From JACCZX01 sp963729165 (GTDB lineage: Bacteria; Pseudomonadota; Gammaproteobacteria; Burkholderiales; Burkholderiaceae_F), in assembly GCA_963729165.1 (NCBI GenBank), contig CAVSMM010000010.1, positions 248,001-312,000 of the forward strand: a stretch of DNA of 64,000 nt, in the 5' to 3' direction. Position 1 is the first letter of the stretch. Each line of letters starts with the position of its first letter. A program made the position numbers and the translations under genes. Of the stretch, positions 10,144 through 20,722 are shown piece by piece. Below the pieces are notes generated by a model that was not told where the DNA came from, ran no database searches, and saw nothing but the letters and a program-made list of their open reading frames with translations.

Positions 10144-10513
10144 TCACACCCGCCACAGAATCTGAACCGACCACACGCCGCACGCGACAAGCCACAGCAC
10201 CGTGATGGTCTCCAGAGACAGCCGAGCCCACACCGGCTGGATGTAGTCCATCCAGATGTTTCGCATGCCGATCCACGCGTGATACAGCAGCGAAAACAGC
10301 GCGATCAGCGTAATGATCTTCATCCACAGCGGCGCAAACAGCGCCGCCCATGTGTCATAAGACAGCGGGCCGAAGAGCACGCTGACGCCGACCAGCAATA
10401 TCCACAGCGTCAACACGATCGACGTCACGCGCTGGCCGATGAAGCCCGCCAGCCCGTAATGAGCGCCGACGACCAGGCGTTTGGAGCCGATGCCGGGACA
10501 CCGCGCGCACCAT
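10144..10513 (-). CDS. sdhD: Succinate dehydrogenase membrane anchor subunit SdhD (frameshifted near start)
   Basis: Hydrophobic anchor binding haem b and quinone with SdhC. The body shows three membrane helices (TSIVLTLWILLVGVSVLFG, IITLIALFSLLYHAWIGMRNIWMDY, ITVLWLVACGVWSV) with the conserved HAWIGMRN histidine region. Upstream residues GSKRLVVGAHYGLAGFIGQRV are in the same frame and match the family N-terminus. The ATG at 10513 shares one base with the sdhC stop (TGATG), but one base must be gained or lost near 10495 to reach it. Joined length is about 122 residues, normal for the family. Confidence 0.87.
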
Positions 10514-10929
10514 CAGAAGACCCCGAATACCTTCAACGCCGCGATGAATGTCAGCGGCAGGCTGACGGCGTACACAGCGATCGCGCTCGCGCGCGCCGAT
10601 TTCAGGTCAATCCCGATGTGCAGGTCGAGCAGCAGATAGCGAATTCCGGCGACGAGGTGATGAAGAAATCCCCAGATCAAAAACACCAGCAACAGCTTGA
10701 AGAAGAAAGTTCGCCGTGACGCCGCGCAGCCGCTCAAAACTCAACTCCGACATCAAGCTCAAGTCGAACAGCCAAAGAGAAGCGGCAACATCAGGAACAG
10801 CGCCGCTCCGCTGATCCGATGCATGATCGACACCACCCCGGGCAGAGGCAGCCGATACGTCAGCAGCAGCGGAAAATTAAGGTTGCGAAACTTCGGCCGT
10901 GGCTGTTTTTCTGCGGTAAAGCTGCTCAT
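10513..10929 (-). CDS. sdhC: Succinate dehydrogenase cytochrome b556 subunit SdhC (frameshifted)
   Basis: First gene of the sdh operon and second membrane anchor. From the ATG at 10929 the sequence reads MSSFTAEKQPRPKFRNLNF, then the helix and quinone-site motif SIMHRISGAALFLM. A shift near 10768 leads into WLFDLSLMSE, and another near 10712 into FFFKLLLVFLIWGFLHHLVAGIRYLLLD, which contains the haem-ligand histidines in the HHLVAGIRHL-like motif. The C-terminus is a third helix ending KVFGVF. Assembled length is about 138 residues, as expected. The region between this start and the GntR gene (about 90 bases) must hold the operon promoter. Confidence 0.88.
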
Positions 10930-11018
10930 CAGTGGCCGTGAGTTTTAAAAAGCCGCGCGACCAGTATTCTGACCGAATTGCTGCACTGAACCAAATCGGC
11001 GGAACGGGCAAGGTTAGC

Positions 11019-11782
11019 TCAAGCGTGTTGCGATAGTGATACCGCTCCGTCACCGAAAGCCCGCGCCTGTACTTCGACCGGCCGCTCACCGTAGGTATAG
11101 GACACGCGCTCGACCAACAGCAGCGGCGAACCAGTGAGCACCTTCAAATGTCTGGCCGCATCGGCCGTGGCGGCAACCGCCCGGATCCGCTCATCGGCGC
11201 GGATCATCCGCGTTCCGAATTCGCTTTCAAACAGGCCGTACAGCGGTCCCTGTGTATTCGGCAAGCCGCTCGGCCGTCAGCTTCTTGAACAGATTGCCAG
11301 GCAGCCAGATTTCATCCAGCACGACCGGCGTGCCTTCGAAGCTCAACAGCCGGCGCAAGTACACGACCGGATCGCTTGGCCTGCACTGCGAGATGACGCG
11401 CGATCTCACCGGTCGCGCGAGTGCGCTTGCAGTCGAGGTAGCTGCTCGTCGCAGGTGTCGGCTCATGGTCATCGGGCACCACGCGCAAAAATCGAAATTG
11501 CGCGCGCGGCTCGTGATGCGTGGCGACGAACGTGCCCTTGCCCTGCCGGCGCACCAGCAGGTTTTCGGTCGACAGCTCATCGACCGCCTTGCGCACCGTG
11601 CCCTGGCTGACTTGAAATCGAGCAGCGAGGTCGATCTCGCTCGGAATCATCTCGCCCGGCTTCCACTCGCCGCGCTGCAGCCCTTGAACGATCAAGTCCT
11701 TGATTTGCCGATACAGCGGCGCGTAGACAGCGGCCTGGCCGGCAGGATCTGACTTCCTTGGCGACGGTCGACATCGTTCCAT
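11019..11782 (-). CDS. GntR family regulator, HutC/UTRA type (frameshifted)
   Basis: DNA-binding regulator with an N-terminal winged helix (YAPLYRQIKDLIVQGLQRGEW, then PSEIDLAARFQVSQGTVRKAVDEL and GKGTFVATH, about residues 18-85) and a C-terminal UTRA effector domain. The latter is split by shifts near 11395 and 11245 and again near 11075, where it should end YHYRNTL shortly before 11019. UTRA features include LDEIWLPGNLFKKL and LLLVERVSYTYGERPVE. It lies directly upstream of sdhC in the same direction and divergent from mdh. This arrangement, together with the palindrome in the divergent region, suggests control of the TCA genes on both sides. The effector is unknown. Confidence 0.85.
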
Positions 11783-11939
11783 TTCACCACAAGAGAGTCC
11801 TTACAATATCATCATCTATCTTATATAAGAGCTGTCGTGCCCATCGGGTCTTTTGCAGTAGACTGCTCGCCGCCCCGCTTGTCGCTGCTGGCTGATGGCC
11901 ACTGAATGCTGAACAACGATTCCATCGGAGAACACGATC
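11783..11939. promoter_or_regulatory. Divergent promoter region gntR/mdh with 12-bp palindrome
   Basis: The 157 bases between the divergent gntR and mdh starts contain a perfect 12-bp palindrome, TCTTATATAAGA, at 11819-11830. This AT-rich block stands out from its GC-rich surroundings. GntR/HutC regulators commonly bind short A/T-centred palindromes near their own promoter, so it is a plausible operator for the adjacent regulator. That is an inference from position and symmetry only. The rest of the segment probably holds the mdh leader. Confidence 0.55.
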
Positions 11940-12928
11940 ATGAATAAAGCTCCCGTTCGTGTCGCCGTCACGGGCGCCGCCGGGCAGATCGGCTACTCGC
12001 TGCTGTTTCGAATTGCGTCCGGGGAAATGCTCGGCAAGGACCAGCCGATCGATCTGCAGCTGCTCGAGATTCCCGACGAGAAAGCGCAAAAGGCGCTCAA
12101 GGGCGTCATGATGGAACTCGACGATTGCGCGTTTCCGTTGCTTGACGGGCATGCAGGCGCACAGCGATCCGGCCAGTGCATTCAAGGACACGATATCGCG
12201 CTGCTGGTGGGAGCACGGCCGCGCGGACCCGGCATGGAGCGCAAGGATCTGCTGGCTGCCAATGCCCAGATCTTTACCGCTCAGGGCAAGGCGCTCGATC
12301 GATCGGCCAAGCGCAGCGTCAAGGTGCTGGTCGTCGGCAATCCTGCCAATACCAACGCTTACATCGCAATGAAATCGGCGCCGTCGCTGCCGAAGACGAG
12401 CTTCACGGCGATGATGCGACTCGATCACAACCGCGCGCTGTCGCAATTGGCGGCGAAGACCGCAAAGCCGGTATCGTCGATCGAGAAGTTGATCGTATGG
12501 GGCAACCACTCGCCGACGATGTATCCGGACCTGCGATTCGCGACGATCGACGGCAAGCCCGCAAAAGCGATGATCGATGAGACGTGGTATCGCGAAACCT
12601 ACATTCCGACCGTCGGCAAGCGCGGCGCGGCGATCATCGAAGCGCGCGGGTTGTCGTCGGCAGCGTCGGCCGCCAATGCGGCGATCGATCACGTGCGTGA
12701 CTGGGTGTCGGGTACCGCCGGACGTTGGGTCACGATGGGCGTGGCGTCCGACGGCAGTTATGGCAATTCCGCAGGACATGATCTACGGCGTGCCGTGCGT
12801 GTGCACGAACGGTTCTTATGAAGTCGTCAAGGGGCTGGAGATCGACGACTTTCTCGCGGCAGAAGATGGACGCGACGTTGAAAGAGCTGCTCGAAGAGCG
12901 CGATGGCGTCGCGCAGCTTCTCGGTTAG
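11940..12928 (+). CDS. mdh: Malate dehydrogenase, NAD-dependent (frameshifted)
   Basis: Interconverts malate and oxaloacetate. The nucleotide-binding motif TGAAGQIGYSLLFRIA is at residues 11-26, the substrate arginine loop occurs in ARPRGPGMERKDLL, the VVGNPANTNAY segment follows, and the catalytic histidine lies in WGNHSPTMYPD. Two cancelling shifts between about 12145 and 12200 scramble a short internal stretch. Shifts near 12770 and 12855 affect the C-terminus, which should read PQDMIYGVPCVCTNGSYEVVKGLEIDDF and finish DGVAQLLG at 12928. Reassembled length is about 329 residues, the family norm. It opens the plus-strand run leading to the methylcitrate genes and aconitase. Confidence 0.94.
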
Positions 12929-12938
12929 GAAGCTCGCG

Positions 12939-14107
12939 ATGAACGACGTTCCTGCTTCTGCTCCCGGTGCCGCTGCTTGAAGCCGAAGAAGTCGGTTGCG
13001 CTATCGGGCGTCGTCGCTGGCAACACGGCGCTGTGCACCGTGGGCCGCACTGGCAACGACCTGCACTATCGCGGTTACGACATTCTCGACATCGCCGCGC
13101 GCTGCGAGTTCGAAGAGATCGCCTACCTGCTGGTGCACGGCAAGCTGCCGACGTCATCCGAGCTCGGCGCCTACAAGCGCAAGCTCAAGAGCCTGCGTGC
13201 CATCCCGGCCGCCGTGCAACGCGTGCTCGAAGCGATTCCCGCGAATACGCACCCGATGGACGTGATGCGTACTGCGTGCTCGGCGCTCGGCGCGGTGTTG
13301 CCCGAAGGGCCGGAGCACAAGCTCGCCGAAGCGCGCGACATCGCCGACCGTTTGATGGCGTCGTTCGGCTCGCTGCTGCTGTACTGGTATCACTTCTCTC
13401 ACTCGGGCCGTCGCATCGACGTCGAGACCGACGACGATTCAATCGGCGGGCACTTCCTGCACCTGCTTCACGGACGCGCGCCATCGGAGTTATGGATACG
13501 GTCGATGCACACGTCGCTTAACCTGTACGCCGAGCACGAGTTCAACGCGTCGACGTTTACCGCGCGCGTCGTCGCCGGAACCGGCAGCGACATGTACTCG
13601 GCGATCACCGCCGCGATCGGCGCGCTAAAAGGCCCGAAGCATGGCGGCGCCAACGAATTCGCGTTCGACACGATCGGCCGTTACGACAATCCCGCCGACG
13701 CCGAAGCGGACATCGTCAAGCGCGTCGCCGACAAGCAGGTGATCATCGGGTTCGGACACCCTGTTTACACGATCGCCGATCCGCGCAACGAAGTGATCAA
13801 GGAAGTGGCGCGCGCGCTGTCGGCCGACGCCGGCAACATGAAGCTGTTCGACATCTCGGCGCGCGTCGAGCAGGTGATGATGCGCGAGAAGAAGATGTTT
13901 CCGAATCTCGACTGGTACAGCGCCACCAGCTATCACATGATGGGCGTGCCGACTGCGATGTTCACGCCGCTGTTCGTCATTTCGCGCACCAGCGGCTGGA
14001 GCGCGCACGTGATCGAACAGCGCATCGATAACAAGATCATTCGGCCGAGTGCGAATTACGTCGGGCCTGAAGATCTGAAATTCGTGCCGATCGAGAAGCG
14101 GCAATGA
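12939..14107 (+). CDS. prpC: 2-methylcitrate synthase (frameshift near start)
   Basis: Condenses propionyl-CoA with oxaloacetate to 2-methylcitrate. The body (KPKKSVALSGVVAGNTALCTVG, GNDLHYRGYDILDIA, MRTACSALG, GPKHGGANE, catalytic GFGHPVYTIADPRN, and NLDWYSATSYHMMGVPT) is typical of PrpC and shorter than GltA. The likely start is the ATG at 12939 (MNDVPASAPGAAA), which needs one indel near 12978; an intact alternative starts at 12977. Total length is about 389 residues. The stop overlaps the next gene as ATGA. It was assigned to PrpC, not a second GltA, from the N-terminal pattern and linkage to prpD. Some dual activity with acetyl-CoA is common in the family. Confidence 0.92.
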
Positions 14108-14451
14108 GAATCGCGCCGATCGCGTTTGCGATCTTGCTCTTGTCGCCGGTGGCTCAGGCGAGCAACACCGCGCCTTCGCGCAGCTTCACGACCGATTGGC
14201 TGTGCGACAACGGACAGGATCCTGCGTTTCAACGCACATCCCCGGCGCCCTGAGGGCGCTGCGCAGCTGACTTACATCGGAAGCCGAGTGGAAGTGACGC
14301 GCGACGCCGACCGTCTCCGGGCTCTCGTTACGTGAGCAAGGACGGCAAGGTCGTCTGGCACAGCAACGGTGACGAAGGCCAGCTCACGTTCGATCCGCTG
14401 CTGTCCGAACCGATCACTTGCAGACTGAAGAAGCCTTCTGACCGTAGCTGA
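14104..14451 (+). CDS. Small secreted protein with MliC-like domain (frameshifted)
   Basis: Starts by ATGA overlap with prpC and encodes a clear signal peptide (MRIAPIAFAILLLSPVAQASN, probable cleavage after AQA). After two shifts (about 14220 and 14310) the mature part reads WLCDNGQ, RILRFNAH, AQLTYIGSRVEV, SGSRYVSKDGKVVWHSNGDEGQLTFD, and LSEPITCRLKK. Two cysteines and the SGxRY...DGK..W...GDE pattern resemble the MliC/PliC C-type lysozyme inhibitor domain. Length is about 115 residues. The assignment is by motif only and moderate. Its place inside a methylcitrate operon is unexpected, and nothing in the sequence ties it to propionate metabolism. Confidence 0.6.
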
Positions 14452-14490
14452 CGGCAAAACACAATCAAAAAAATAACCTGACTCTTCGCA

Positions 14491-15946
14491 ATGAGCAGCC
14501 ACATCAGCAACGTTCGTCCGAAGCCGGACAAAGTACTGGTCGACATCGTCGACTACGTCACGAAGTACAAAGTTAAGAGCAAGGACGCTTACGAAACGGC
14601 GCGCTATTGCCTGATGGATACGCTCGGATGCGGGTTCGAAGCGCTCGAGTTCCCTGCATGCACCAAGATGCTGGGTCCGATCGTGCAGGGCACGCGTCGT
14701 TCCGAACGGCGCCAAGGTGCCCGGCACGCAGTTTCAGCTCGATCCCGGTCAAGGCCGCGTTCGACATCGGCACGATGATTCGCTGGCTTGACTTCAACGA
14801 CACGTGGCTCGCCGCGGAATGGGGGCACCCTTCGGACAACCTGGGCGGCATTCTCGCCACCGCTGACTGGCTGTCGCGCAACGCGGCCGCGTCCGGCAAG
14901 ACACCCTTGACCGTCAACGACGTGTTGACCGCAATGATCAAGGCACACGAGATCCAAGGGTGCATCGCGCTCGAAAACTCATTCAACAAGGTCGGTCTTG
15001 ATCACGTCGTGCTGGTCAAGGTGGCTTCGACCGCAGTCGTTGCGCAGATGCTCGGCCTGACGCGCGACGAGATCATCAACGCGGTGTCGCTGGCGTGGGT
15101 CGATGGCCAGTCGCTGCGCACATATCGACATTCGCCGAACACAGGATCGCGCAAAAGTTGGGCTGCGGGTGACGCCACCTCGCGGGCGGTGCGCCTTGCA
15201 TTGATCGCCAAAACCGGTGAGATGGGATACCCGTCGGTGCTGTCGGCCAAGACCTGGGGCTTCTACGACGTGCTGTTCAAAGGAAAGCCCTTCACATTCC
15301 AGCGTCCTTACGGCTCGTATGTGATGGAGCACATCCTGTTCAAGATTTCGTTTCCCGCCGAGTTTCATTCGCAGACTGCGGTCGAAGCGGCGATGACGTT
15401 GCATGGCGCAGCTAAACAAGCTCGGCAAGACCGCTGCGGATATCAAGAAGATCACGATTCGCACGCACGAAGCGTGCATCCGCATCATCGACAAGAAGGG
15501 GCCGCTCGATAATCCTGCCGATCGCGATCACTGCATCCAATACATGGTCGCGGTGCCGCTGATCTTCGGGCGCTTGACCGCTGAAGATTACGAAGACGAC
15601 GTTGCTTCCGATCCGCGTATCGATGCATTGCGCGACAAGATCGTGTGCGTCGAGGACAAGCAATTCACGAAGGACTATCTCGATCCGAGCAAGCGTTCGA
15701 TCGCGAACGCACTGACGGTCGAGCTTGCGAGACGGCAAGAAGCTGAAGGAGGTCGTGGTCGAGTATCCGATCGGGCACAAGCGGCGTCGCAAGGAAGGCA
15801 TGCCGTTGCTCGTCGACAAATTCAAGACGAACCTGGCGCGCGTGTTTCCTGCCAAGCAGGCCGATGCGATTCTCGAGCTGTGCATGGACTCGAAGCGTCT
15901 GGCGGCAACGCCGGTGCACGAGTTCGTCGACTTAATGGTTATCTGA
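14491..15946 (+). CDS. prpD: 2-methylcitrate dehydratase (frameshifted)
   Basis: Dehydrates 2-methylcitrate to 2-methylaconitate without an iron-sulfur cluster. Family segments occur in order: DIVDYVTKYKVKSKDAYETARYCLMDTLGCG, then after a shift near 14700 GTQFQLDPVKAAFDIG and MIRWLDFNDTWLAAEWGHPSDNLGGILA, then ENSFNKVGLDHVVLVKVAS and SPNTGSRKSWAAGDATSRAV. A shift near 15400 leads into KLGKTAADIKKITIRTHEACIRIIDKKGPLDNPADRDHCIQYM, and a last one near 15725 into the C-terminus. Reassembled length is about 484 residues, as in PrpD. It lies between prpC and acnA; AcnA could supply the rehydration step. No prpB or prpR is in the window. Confidence 0.93.
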
Positions 15947-15953
15947 GGTCATA

Positions 15954-18781
15954 CATGGCGCACAACCTGTTCAATTCACTGCAAGAATTCAACGTCGGTC
16001 CGAAGCGGGGCAAGTTCTACAACCTGGCGGCGCTTGAAGCCGCGGGGATCGGCAAGGTCTCGCGCCTGCCGGTCTCGATTCGCATCGTGCTCGAATCCGT
16101 GCTGCGCAACTGCGACGGCGTCAAAGTCACCGAGGAGCACGTGCGCCAGCTCGCGAGCTGGAAGCCGGGCGCCACCCGCACCGACGAGATTCCTTTCGTC
16201 GTCGCGCGTGTCGTGCTGCAGGACTTCACGGGCGTTCCGCTGCTCGCCGATCTTGGCCGCAATGCGCAACGTCGCCGATGCGATGGGCAAGAACGCCAAG
16301 ACGATCGAGCCGCTGGTACCCGTCGATCTGGTCGTCGATCACTCGGTGATGGTCGATCACTACGGCACCAAGGACGCGCTCGATCTGAACATGAAGCTCG
16401 AGTTTCAGCGCAATCGCGAGCGCTACGAGTTCATGAAGTGGGGCATGCAGGCGTTCGACACGTTCGGCGTCGTGCCGCCGGGCTTCGGCATCGTGCATCA
16501 GATCAATCTCGAATATCTGGCGCGCGGCGTGTACAAGAAGGACGGCATCTACTACCCCGACACGCTGGTCGGTACCGACAGTCACACGACGATGATCAAC
16601 GGCATCGGCGTCGTCGGCTGGGGGGTCGGCGGGATCGAAGCCGAAGCAGGCATGCTCGGTCAGCCGGTGTACTTCCTGACGCCCGACGTCGTCGGCGTGC
16701 ATCTGAAGGGAAAGCTGCGCGAAGGCGTGACCGCGACCGACCTCGTGTTGTCGATTACCGAGCTGCTGCGCAAAGCCAAAGTCGTCGGCAAGTTCGTCGA
16801 GTTCTTCGGTGAAGGTACCGCGAGCCTGGCGGTGCCGGATCGCGCGACGATCGGCAACATGGCGCCCGAATACGGCGCGACGATGGGATTTTTCCCGGTC
16901 GACGAAAAGACGATCTCGTACTTCGAAGGCACTGGCCGCACGCACGACGAGCTCGCGGCTTTCGAAGCGTACTTTCGCGCGCAAGGATTGTTCGGAATTC
17001 CGAAGGCAGGCGCGATCGACTACTCGTCGGTCGTGTCGCTCGATCTGGGCACCGTCGCGCCGTCGCTCGCCGGGCCGAAGCGCCCGCAGGATCGGATCGA
17101 GATCGGCAACGTGAAGCGCGAGTTCACGCGCCTGTTTTCAGCGCCGGTACTCGAAAACGGATTCAATCAGCCCGCCAGCGCGTCTGGCGCAGCGGTTCAC
17201 GCTCGGCTCCGACGACGGCGTGCGCGCGGGCTCCGGACCGGCGATTCCCGAAGGCGCGCCGCGCGATGTCGTGGAGATGAAGGGCAATCGGCCGCTGGTG
17301 CAGCCCGTTCCGGCACCCGAGCGCGGTGGTGTCGCGATCGCCGACGGCGACGTGTTGATCGCCGCGATCACGTCGTGCACCAACACCAGCAATCCCGGCG
17401 TGCTGCTGGCAGCGGGCCTGCTCGCGAAAAAAGCAGTCGAGGCTGGCTTGACGGTGCAGCAAGCACATCAAGACGTCATTGGCACCGGGCTCGCGCATCG
17501 TCACCGACTATCTGCAGAAGACCGGCCTGCTGCCCTATCTCGAAAAGCTCGGCTTCTCGTTGGCGGCCTACGGCTGCACGACGTGTATCGGCAACGCCGG
17601 TGATCTATCGCCCGAGATCAACGAAACGATCATCAGCAACAATCTGGTATGCGCCGCCGTGCTGTCGGGCAACCGCAACTTCGAAGCGCGCATTCATCCG
17701 AATCTGAAGGCGAACTTCCTCGCATCGCCACCGCTGGTGGTCGCGTACGCGATCGCCGGCACCGTGCTGAAGGACTTGATGACCGAGCCGCTCGGCAAGA
17801 ACTCTCACGGCAAGGACGTCTGGCTGGGCGATGTATGGCCGAGCTCGGACGAGATTTATGCGCTGATGAAATATGCGATGGACCCGCAGGCGTATGAGGC
17901 CAACTACGCCAAAGTGAAAAGCGATCCGGGCGAGCTGTGGAACAAGGTCGGCAGCGTTTCCGGCCAGGTCTATACGTGGCCGAAGTCGACATATATCGCG
18001 AAGCCGCCATTTTTCGACGACTTCACGATGCAGCCAGCTGCGGCGTCGACCGGCGTCAAGGGCGCCCGCGCGCTCGGTATCTTCGGCGACTCGATCACCA
18101 CCGATCACATTTCGCCCGCTGGCGCGATCAAGGACACGTCACCCGCCGGTCAATGGCTGATCGCCAACAACGTGCTGAAGGCCGACTTCAATTCGTACGG
18201 TGCGCGTCGCGGTAATCACGAAGTGATGATGCGCGGCACTTTTGCCAACGTGCGGATCAAGAACTTGATGATTCCGCAGCAGGCCGACGGTTCGCGAATC
18301 GAGGGCGGATTCACGCTGCTCCAGCCATCGGGCGAGCTGATGTCGATCTACGACGCGGCGATGAAGTACGTGGAAGAAGGCGTGCCGACGGTCGTGTTCG
18401 GCGGCGAGGAATACGGCACCGGATCGTCACGCGACTGGGCCGCAAAGGGTACGCAGTTGCTCGGCATCAAGGCAGTCGTCGCGCGCAGCTTCGAGCGCAT
18501 TCATCGCAGCAACCTGGTCGGTATGGGCGTGTTGCCGCTGCAGTTCCTCGGCAGCGACAGCGCACAGACGCTGAAGCTCATCGGCAACGAAACATTCGAT
18601 ATCGAAGGCCTCGAAGGCGGCATCAAACCGCAGCAGGACGCCACGCTGGTGATTCACCGCGCCGACGGCAAGACGCAGAAGCGTGACGATCAAGCTGCGC
18701 ATCGACACGCCGATCGAGGTCGAGTACTACAAGCACGGTGGCATTCTGCCGTTTGTGCTGCGGCAATTGCTGGCGGCGTGA
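15954..18781 (+). CDS. acnA: Aconitate hydratase A (frameshifted)
   Basis: Iron-sulfur enzyme isomerising citrate and isocitrate; AcnA-type enzymes can also hydrate 2-methylaconitate. The N-terminus MAHNLFNSLQEFNVGPKRGKFYNL is the AcnA form, unlike AcnD. Other marks are DHSVMVDHYGTKDAL, GTDSHTTMINGIGVVGWGVGGIEAEAGMLGQP, the cluster cysteine in TSCTNTSNP, the pair in GCTTCIGN, and the C-terminal swivel domain with GGEEYGTGSSRDWAAKG. Shifts fall near 16258, 17185, 17490 and 18685; joined length is about 941 residues, slightly above the usual 900. It closes the mdh-prpC-prpD-acnA run and is followed by a 72-base gap before the lipid transporter genes. Confidence 0.95.
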
Positions 18782-18853
18782 GCGCCGGCGATGAGGACGC
18801 AGAGGGCGACCCGATCGTCGCCCCTAACGCTGTCTTAACATCCGAAGGATCCG

Positions 18854-19933
18854 ATGCCGGCAATCCTTCGGCTGACCGGCACCTGGCGCTTGTCGTTTCT
18901 CGAGCGGATCACGCACGCAACTTGCGGCGCTCAGGCTTCCCGCGAAGGTCGTCGTCGACGGCAGCAAGGTGGACGAGATCGATTCTGCCGGTGCTCTCGC
19001 ACTGCTGAACTATCTCGAATCCGCCGGCCGGTCAAACGCGCAGCTCACAGGCTTTGCGCAGAACGAGCTGCGCATCGTCGAGCAGGTACGCGCGCGGCTC
19101 GAGAGCCGCGCGCGCGCCGACCGAGCATCATCGAGAGCGCATCGTCGAAATGATCAGGACGGCGCGCGATCGAAGTCGGTCACGATCTTGTGGGCGACGT
19201 GAATTTTCTCGGCGCAACCGTGGCTGGCGTCGCGCGCAGCGTGTTGCATCCGCGTTCGTTCGCGTGTGCGTGAACTGGCAGTGCAGTTCGAACAGGTTTG
19301 CCTGAACGCGATTCCTGTCGTCGCTCTGGTCACATTGTTGATCGGCATCGTCTTCACGTATCTGCTCGGACTTCAGGCGGAACAGTTCGGCGCCAACATT
19401 TTCGTCGTCGATGGCGTCGGCATCGGGATGACGCGCGAATTTGCACCGATCATCGTCGCCGTGATTGTGGCTGGCCGCTCGGGCGCAGCGTTTACCGCGC
19501 AGCTTGGTGCGATGAAGCTCACCGAAGAAACCGATGCGATTCGAACGCTGGGACTGTCGCCGATGGACGTGCTGGTGTTGCCGCGCGTGATCGCGCTGAT
19601 GGTCGCGATGCCGCTGCTGGTATTTGTCGGCGACCTGATGAGCCTGAGTGGCGCCATCCTGGTTGCCGATTCGATGCTCGATGTCACGCCCACTACCTTC
19701 ATCGCGCGGCTGCGCGACGGACTCGATATCTCGCATGCCGCTGGTGGGCCTGGTCAAAGCGCCGGTGTTTGCGCTGGTGATCGCGCGTGATCGGCTGCCG
19801 CATGGGAATGTCGGTCGATCGCGATACGCGCGCGGTCGGAATGGCGACCACTTCGACGGTCGTGCAAAGCATCGTTTCGGTGATCCTGCTCGACGCAGCG
19901 TTCGCTGTGTTCTTTCAGGAACTCGGAATATGA
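18854..19933 (+). CDS. Mla-type ABC permease with N-terminal STAS domain (multiply frameshifted)
   Basis: Membrane permease of the MlaE/YrbE family for phospholipid or hydrophobic substrate movement across the envelope. The first ~95 residues form a STAS-like domain (ILRLTGTWRLSFLERITHA, then KVVVDGSKVDEIDSAGALALLNYLES), which in enterobacteria is a separate protein, MlaB. The permease core follows: FEQVCLNAIPVVALVTLLIGIVFTYLLG, the family motif GREFAPII-like MTREFAPIIVAVIVAGRSGAAF, and LGLSPMDVLVLPRVIAL. At least five shifts (about 18923, 19110, 19165, 19262 and 19735-19795) break it. A GAAGGA element precedes the ATG at 18854. The stop overlaps the ATPase gene as ATGA. Confidence 0.85.
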
Positions 19934-20709
19934 AGCAGCGATCGGACACGATTCTTGAAGTCGATTCGATCGTCACGCGCTTCGGCGAACAAACCGTTCA
20001 CGATGGCGTCAGCTTTACGTTGAAGCGTGGAACGCTGACCGCACTGATCGGCGGCAGCGGCACCGGAAAGTCGGTGCTGTTGCGCGAGATCATCGGCCTG
20101 CAGCGCCCGACCGCAGGAAGAATCCGCCTGCTCGGCACCGACGTTTGGCAAGACTCCGCAGATCGACTCAATGCGATGCGCCGCCGCTTCGGCATGATGT
20201 TTCAGGACGGTGCGCTGTTTTCTTCGATGACCGTTGCGCAGAACGTCGCCGTGCCGTTGCTCGAACACGCGCAAGTGCCGGCTGCCCTGCTCGATCCTCT
20301 GGTCAAGCTGCGGCTGGCGCAGGCGGGTCTCGGACCCGATGCGGCGGAAAAAATGCCAAGTGAGTTGTCGGGCGGCATGCGCAAACGCGCCGCTATTGCG
20401 CGTGCACTCGCGCTCGAGCCCGAAGTGCTGTTTCTAGACGAACCGACCTCCGGACTTGATCCGACCACTGCGCGCGCATTCGATCAGTTGGTGCGCTCGC
20501 TGGTCGACGATCTTGACATCACGGTGTTTCTGGTGACACACGACCTGGACACGCTGCTCACCGTGGTCGATCGCATCATCGTCTTGGGCGAAGGCAAGGT
20601 ACTTGCCGACGGCACGCTCGAGGAGATCCTGCGCTCCGACAACGAGTGGATCAAGTCGTACTTTTCGGTGCGGACGATGATTGAGCCTCACGGCGAGCCT
20701 GTCTCGTAG
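19930..20709 (+). CDS. mlaF: Mla-type ABC transporter ATP-binding protein
   Basis: ATPase energising the permease encoded just upstream, to which it is coupled by a 4-base overlap. The 259-residue sequence is intact and complete: Walker A GGSGTGKS at residues 41-48, Q-loop MMFQDGALFSSMTV near 91, ABC signature LSGGMRKR at 146-153, Walker B VLFLDEP at 166-172 with the D-loop TSGLD, and the switch histidine in LVTHDLDTL. The MlaF family is recognised by this QDGALFSS Q-loop and the GGMRKR signature. Products of this type work with a permease, a periplasmic or membrane-anchored MCE protein and auxiliary components, all present downstream. Confidence 0.93.
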   Translation: MKQRSDTILEVDSIVTRFGEQTVHDGVSFTLKRGTLTALIGGSGTGKSVLLREIIGLQRPTAGRIRLLGTDVWQDSADRLNAMRRRFGMMFQDGALFSSMTVAQNVAVPLLEHAQVPAALLDPLVKLRLAQAGLGPDAAEKMPSELSGGMRKRAAIARALALEPEVLFLDEPTSGLDPTTARAFDQLVRSLVDDLDITVFLVTHDLDTLLTVVDRIIVLGEGKVLADGTLEEILRSDNEWIKSYFSVRTMIEPHGEPVS

Positions 20710-20722
20710 AATCCGCGCGACT

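Noticed and set aside
11784..12779. 331-codon minus-strand open frame opposite mdh
   Set aside because: Antisense to malate dehydrogenase with no domain similarity; a shadow frame.
12939..14107. prpC as a second gltA
   Set aside because: Its length, N-terminal pattern and linkage to prpD fit methylcitrate synthase better, although activity on acetyl-CoA cannot be excluded.
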